NCBI RefSeq assembly: GCF_001279725.1 | Contig: NZ_LGDE01000011.1 | Location: 1 to 14,537 of the forward strand | Source: Streptomyces sp. WM4235 | GTDB lineage: Bacteria > Actinomycetota > Actinomycetes > Streptomycetales > Streptomycetaceae | Direction of reading: 5' to 3' | DNA length: 14,537 nt | In this document: one piece after another, positions 12,722-14,537 of the stretch | Numbering within the stretch: the stretch's first letter is position 1 | How the letters are laid out: each line of letters opens with the position of its first letter | The notes under the pieces: model-generated | Database searches by the model: none | Told to the model about the DNA's origin: nothing | The model's input: the letters and a program-made list of their open reading frames with translations, nothing else | Made by a program: the position numbers and the translations under genes

Positions 12722-13873
12722 GTGACACCTGAAGATGCCGGGATCGAGCCGCACGACACAGCCGCCATCACCGCGTTCGAGGACGCGCTGCACGAGTTCA
12801 CCGAGGAGCTGAACCGGCTCCACATCGTCCACGGTGCGCCGACCTACGCGACCGTGGCCGGTGCCTCGGTGAGACCGAGGCTGACCAAAGCCGGACTCAA
12901 CGAGCTGCTGGCCGGGAAGCGGTTCACCTCCCTGGAGGCGCTCCTCGAATTCGTCCGGGTGGTCACCACTCCGCGGGACATGGAACCGGCCGCCGCTGCC
13001 GGATTCCGGGCCGACCCGGCAACCGTGGACGACTGGCGACGCCGCTGGCAGGACGTGAAGCTGCTCCAGCGCCAGGCCCAGCCCGGGAGCAAGCGTCTGC
13101 GCGCCACCGTGCGGCAGACCCTGGACGACGCCTCGCAGGAAGCCGAAACCCTCCGCGGGGATGCCCGCGCCGAAGCCGACCGCATTCGGGCGAGCGCGGA
13201 AACCGAAGCCGAACAACTACGTGCTCGGGCCCGGCAGGACGCCGACGAACTTCTGCACCGAGCCCGGCAGGAAGCCAACGGGGATCACGGAACACCAGAC
13301 GCGAGCGAGGGAAGCCCGAACGGCCGGGCGGCCGGCGCTGGCTCCAACGGGCGGTCATGGAGGGCGCGCAGAGACCATCTCCTGCGCCCGGCGTTGCGTC
13401 CGGTGGCCGCGGCGACCGCAGTGGCCGCCCTGACCCTCGCCGCGATCCTGGCGGGGGACTCCTTCACCGGGCCCTCGGACGGCTGCAAGACGGGACGGAC
13501 CCAAGCCGCCGAGCAGCTCGTCCACCGAGCCGCACCACCCGGAGGCGTCATGGCCGCGCAAGCCGGAGGCACCATGGCCGTACAGGGCGGCGGCACCATG
13601 CGACTGGCGGCATTCGCCCACAAGCCGGAAGCCTTCATCCCCGGCCCCATCGCGCCCCTCCGGGGCTTCCCCGGACCCTCCGTCAGTACCTCACTGGACC
13701 CCTTCCCGGACCCCACGCCGGACCCCTCCCCGGACCCCTCGCCGGTACGGAGCATCTCACCGACTCCGAGCCCCGACCCCACACCATCTCCCTCACCCAC
13801 ACCGTCCCCCTCACCGACACCAACAGTCCCCGGCAAGCCCGACCCCTGCGCTCCGCAGGCACGTGGCCGGTAG
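12722..13873 (+). CDS. membrane protein with N-terminal HTH-like domain, coiled coil and Pro-rich tail
   Basis: A 383-residue protein without a named family. Residues 14-90 (FEDALHEFTEELNRLHIVHG, then PRLTKAGLNELLAGKRFTSL) resemble the small helical HTH-like domain at the N-terminus of many Streptomyces signalling proteins. Residues 125-185 form a charged coiled coil of the DivIVA/ATP-synthase-b type (EAETLRGDARAEADRIRASA). A single transmembrane helix follows (224-246, AAATAVAALTLAAILAG), then an external part with repeated GG-x-M motifs (GGVMAAQ, GGTMAVQ, GGTMRLA) and a Pro/Asp/Ser tail (TPDPSPDPS, PTPSPSP). The GTG start has AAGGGGGG (12707-12714) at seven bases. The topology, HTH inside and Pro-rich part outside, suggests a signal-transducing or wall-spanning protein. 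Confidence 0.8.
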   Translation: MTPEDAGIEPHDTAAITAFEDALHEFTEELNRLHIVHGAPTYATVAGASVRPRLTKAGLNELLAGKRFTSLEALLEFVRVVTTPRDMEPAAAAGFRADPATVDDWRRRWQDVKLLQRQAQPGSKRLRATVRQTLDDASQEAETLRGDARAEADRIRASAETEAEQLRARARQDADELLHRARQEANGDHGTPDASEGSPNGRAAGAGSNGRSWRARRDHLLRPALRPVAAATAVAALTLAAILAGDSFTGPSDGCKTGRTQAAEQLVHRAAPPGGVMAAQAGGTMAVQGGGTMRLAAFAHKPEAFIPGPIAPLRGFPGPSVSTSLDPFPDPTPDPSPDPSPVRSISPTPSPDPTPSPSPTPSPSPTPTVPGKPDPCAPQARGR

Positions 13874-14145
13874 CCGCGACGAACGGCATCTGTGGCCCCA
13901 ACTCCCTTATGGGGAGGCATGCTCAAGGAGGGCGGCTTGTTCGTGTGCAGGGCGGGACGCGTACGGGAGGAGGTCGAGCGTCGGCAACAGACGACCGACT
14001 GGAGCCCGTCGGAGGCGATGACCGTCAGCACCGCGCTCGTGCTGGGTACGGCGAACGGGCGAGCTGCCGAGGGCGGCGGCCCGAACAGGGCAGCTACTGG
14101 TCCGTTCCCGTTCCCGTCACCGTCGAGAGAGCTGCGCAGTCACGG
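13874..14145. other. intergenic, no gene supported
   Basis: This holds only a small hairpin CTCCC/GGGAG (13902-13916), which may end transcription of the coiled-coil protein gene 28 bases upstream. Open frames here are extensions of frames antisense or out of frame with the flanking genes and have no motif. Confidence 0.5.
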
Positions 14146-14177
14146 CCTCTGCCCCTGCCGGATGGCAGGAGCAGAGG
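14146..14177 (-). terminator. 14-bp hairpin terminator
   Basis: CCTCTGCCCCTGCC (14146-14159) and GGCAGGAGCAGAGG (14164-14177) form a 14-pair stem with the loop GGAT. The single C-A mismatch on the plus strand is a U-G wobble in minus-strand RNA, so it suits leftward transcription from the gene ending at 14225, 48 bases away. Confidence 0.75.
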
Positions 14178-14224
14178 TCACTGAACAGTCCGGCCCCCTG
14201 GTTCGATCCGGACACCCGTGAGGC

Positions 14225-14537
14225 TCAGTGCCAGGACGTCACGCCGGACTTGTCCCAGCCCTCGTTGGGATGTTTGAAGCCGGCTCGAATCTGCACCCCA
14301 TCGGGCCAGTAGTACATGTTCCCGAAGTTCTGGCCCTGAATGTCGTTCACCGTGCAGTACCCGAGCACGTGCTCGATGGTGCCGTTGGGGCCCTTGCGGT
14401 CTATCCAGGCCTCGTAGCCGTAGCACCCGCCGGCGACGTTGACGCGCGCCCACGCGTACCACTTTCCGTCCTTCTTGCCAGATCGGAGCTCAACCGACCC
14501 ACACGGCTTGTCGAGGGCTCGGTCGTCGGTCATCACC
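14225..14537 (-). CDS. small unknown protein, probably truncated by right edge
   Basis: The frame is open to the right edge. The visible 103 residues have three Cys (near residues 12, 37 and 61), many Gly and aromatic residues, and a beta-rich look: PCGSVELRSGKKDGKWYAWA, GGCYGYEAWIDRKGPNG, YCTVNDIQGQNFGNMYYWPD, ending in NEGWDKSGVTSWH. This resembles small secreted disulfide-bonded proteins, and no signal peptide is seen, so the N-terminus may lie beyond the window. GTG14536 and ATG14533 are possible starts, but no upstream sequence is available to judge. Third positions are strongly G/C. I do not recognise the family. The hairpin downstream supports this strand. Confidence 0.72.
   Translation of the reverse strand, partial: VMTDDRALDKPCGSVELRSGKKDGKWYAWARVNVAGGCYGYEAWIDRKGPNGTIEHVLGYCTVNDIQGQNFGNMYYWPDGVQIRAGFKHPNEGWDKSGVTSWH

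Overview
The window is very GC-rich, with strong G/C preference at third codon positions, GTG starts, AGGAGG-type ribosome sites and several actinomycete-restricted families (WhiJ-type HTH + DUF5753 regulator, DUF2637-like membrane protein, DUF5819/HTTM pair). This points to a Streptomyces or close relative, probably an accessory chromosome arm or a large plasmid. All assignments come from reading the sequence; no database search was run.

Layout. (1) 1-1036, minus strand: a compact overlapping group. A decayed ORF leads into a 104-aa small protein, which overlaps by 8 nt the start of a DUF2637-like membrane protein that runs off the left edge. (2) 1037-3268: a gene-poor, eroded stretch with one possible small membrane ORF, a triple direct repeat joined to a large hairpin (possible mobile-element end), and a possible two-gene small-protein unit (2211-2704) closed by a strong hairpin. 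(3) 3269-4734: a frameshifted anti-sigma-type ATPase gene, divergent from an intact WhiJ-like regulator. (4) 4781-6692, minus: DUF5819 and HTTM genes, translationally coupled and reminiscent of the SdpA/SdpB pair of the Bacillus sporulation-delaying toxin system; a GCATCC hexamer repeat lies just upstream. (5) 6853-8178, minus: a secreted DUF3494 (ice-binding-like) protein with Thr/Gly repeats and a His/Gly tail, with its own terminator. (6) 8179-8992: a long non-coding stretch with an AT-rich hairpin island and a gene remnant. (7) 8993-11974: a stand-alone glucose-6-phosphate dehydrogenase, a convergent HTH-tailed protein of unknown role, and a divergent nicotinamidase. (8) 11985-13873: gene remnants, a small two-helix membrane protein, and a divergent coiled-coil membrane protein with a Pro-rich tail. 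(9) 14225 to the right edge, minus: a small unknown protein followed by an excellent hairpin terminator.

Two enzymes bear on NAD(P) metabolism (G6PD makes NADPH, nicotinamidase feeds NAD salvage), but they are not in one operon. The most interesting unit is the DUF5819-HTTM pair, a candidate SdpAB-like peptide maturation or immunity module without an obvious peptide partner. The second is the left-edge operon with a gene remnant at its head.
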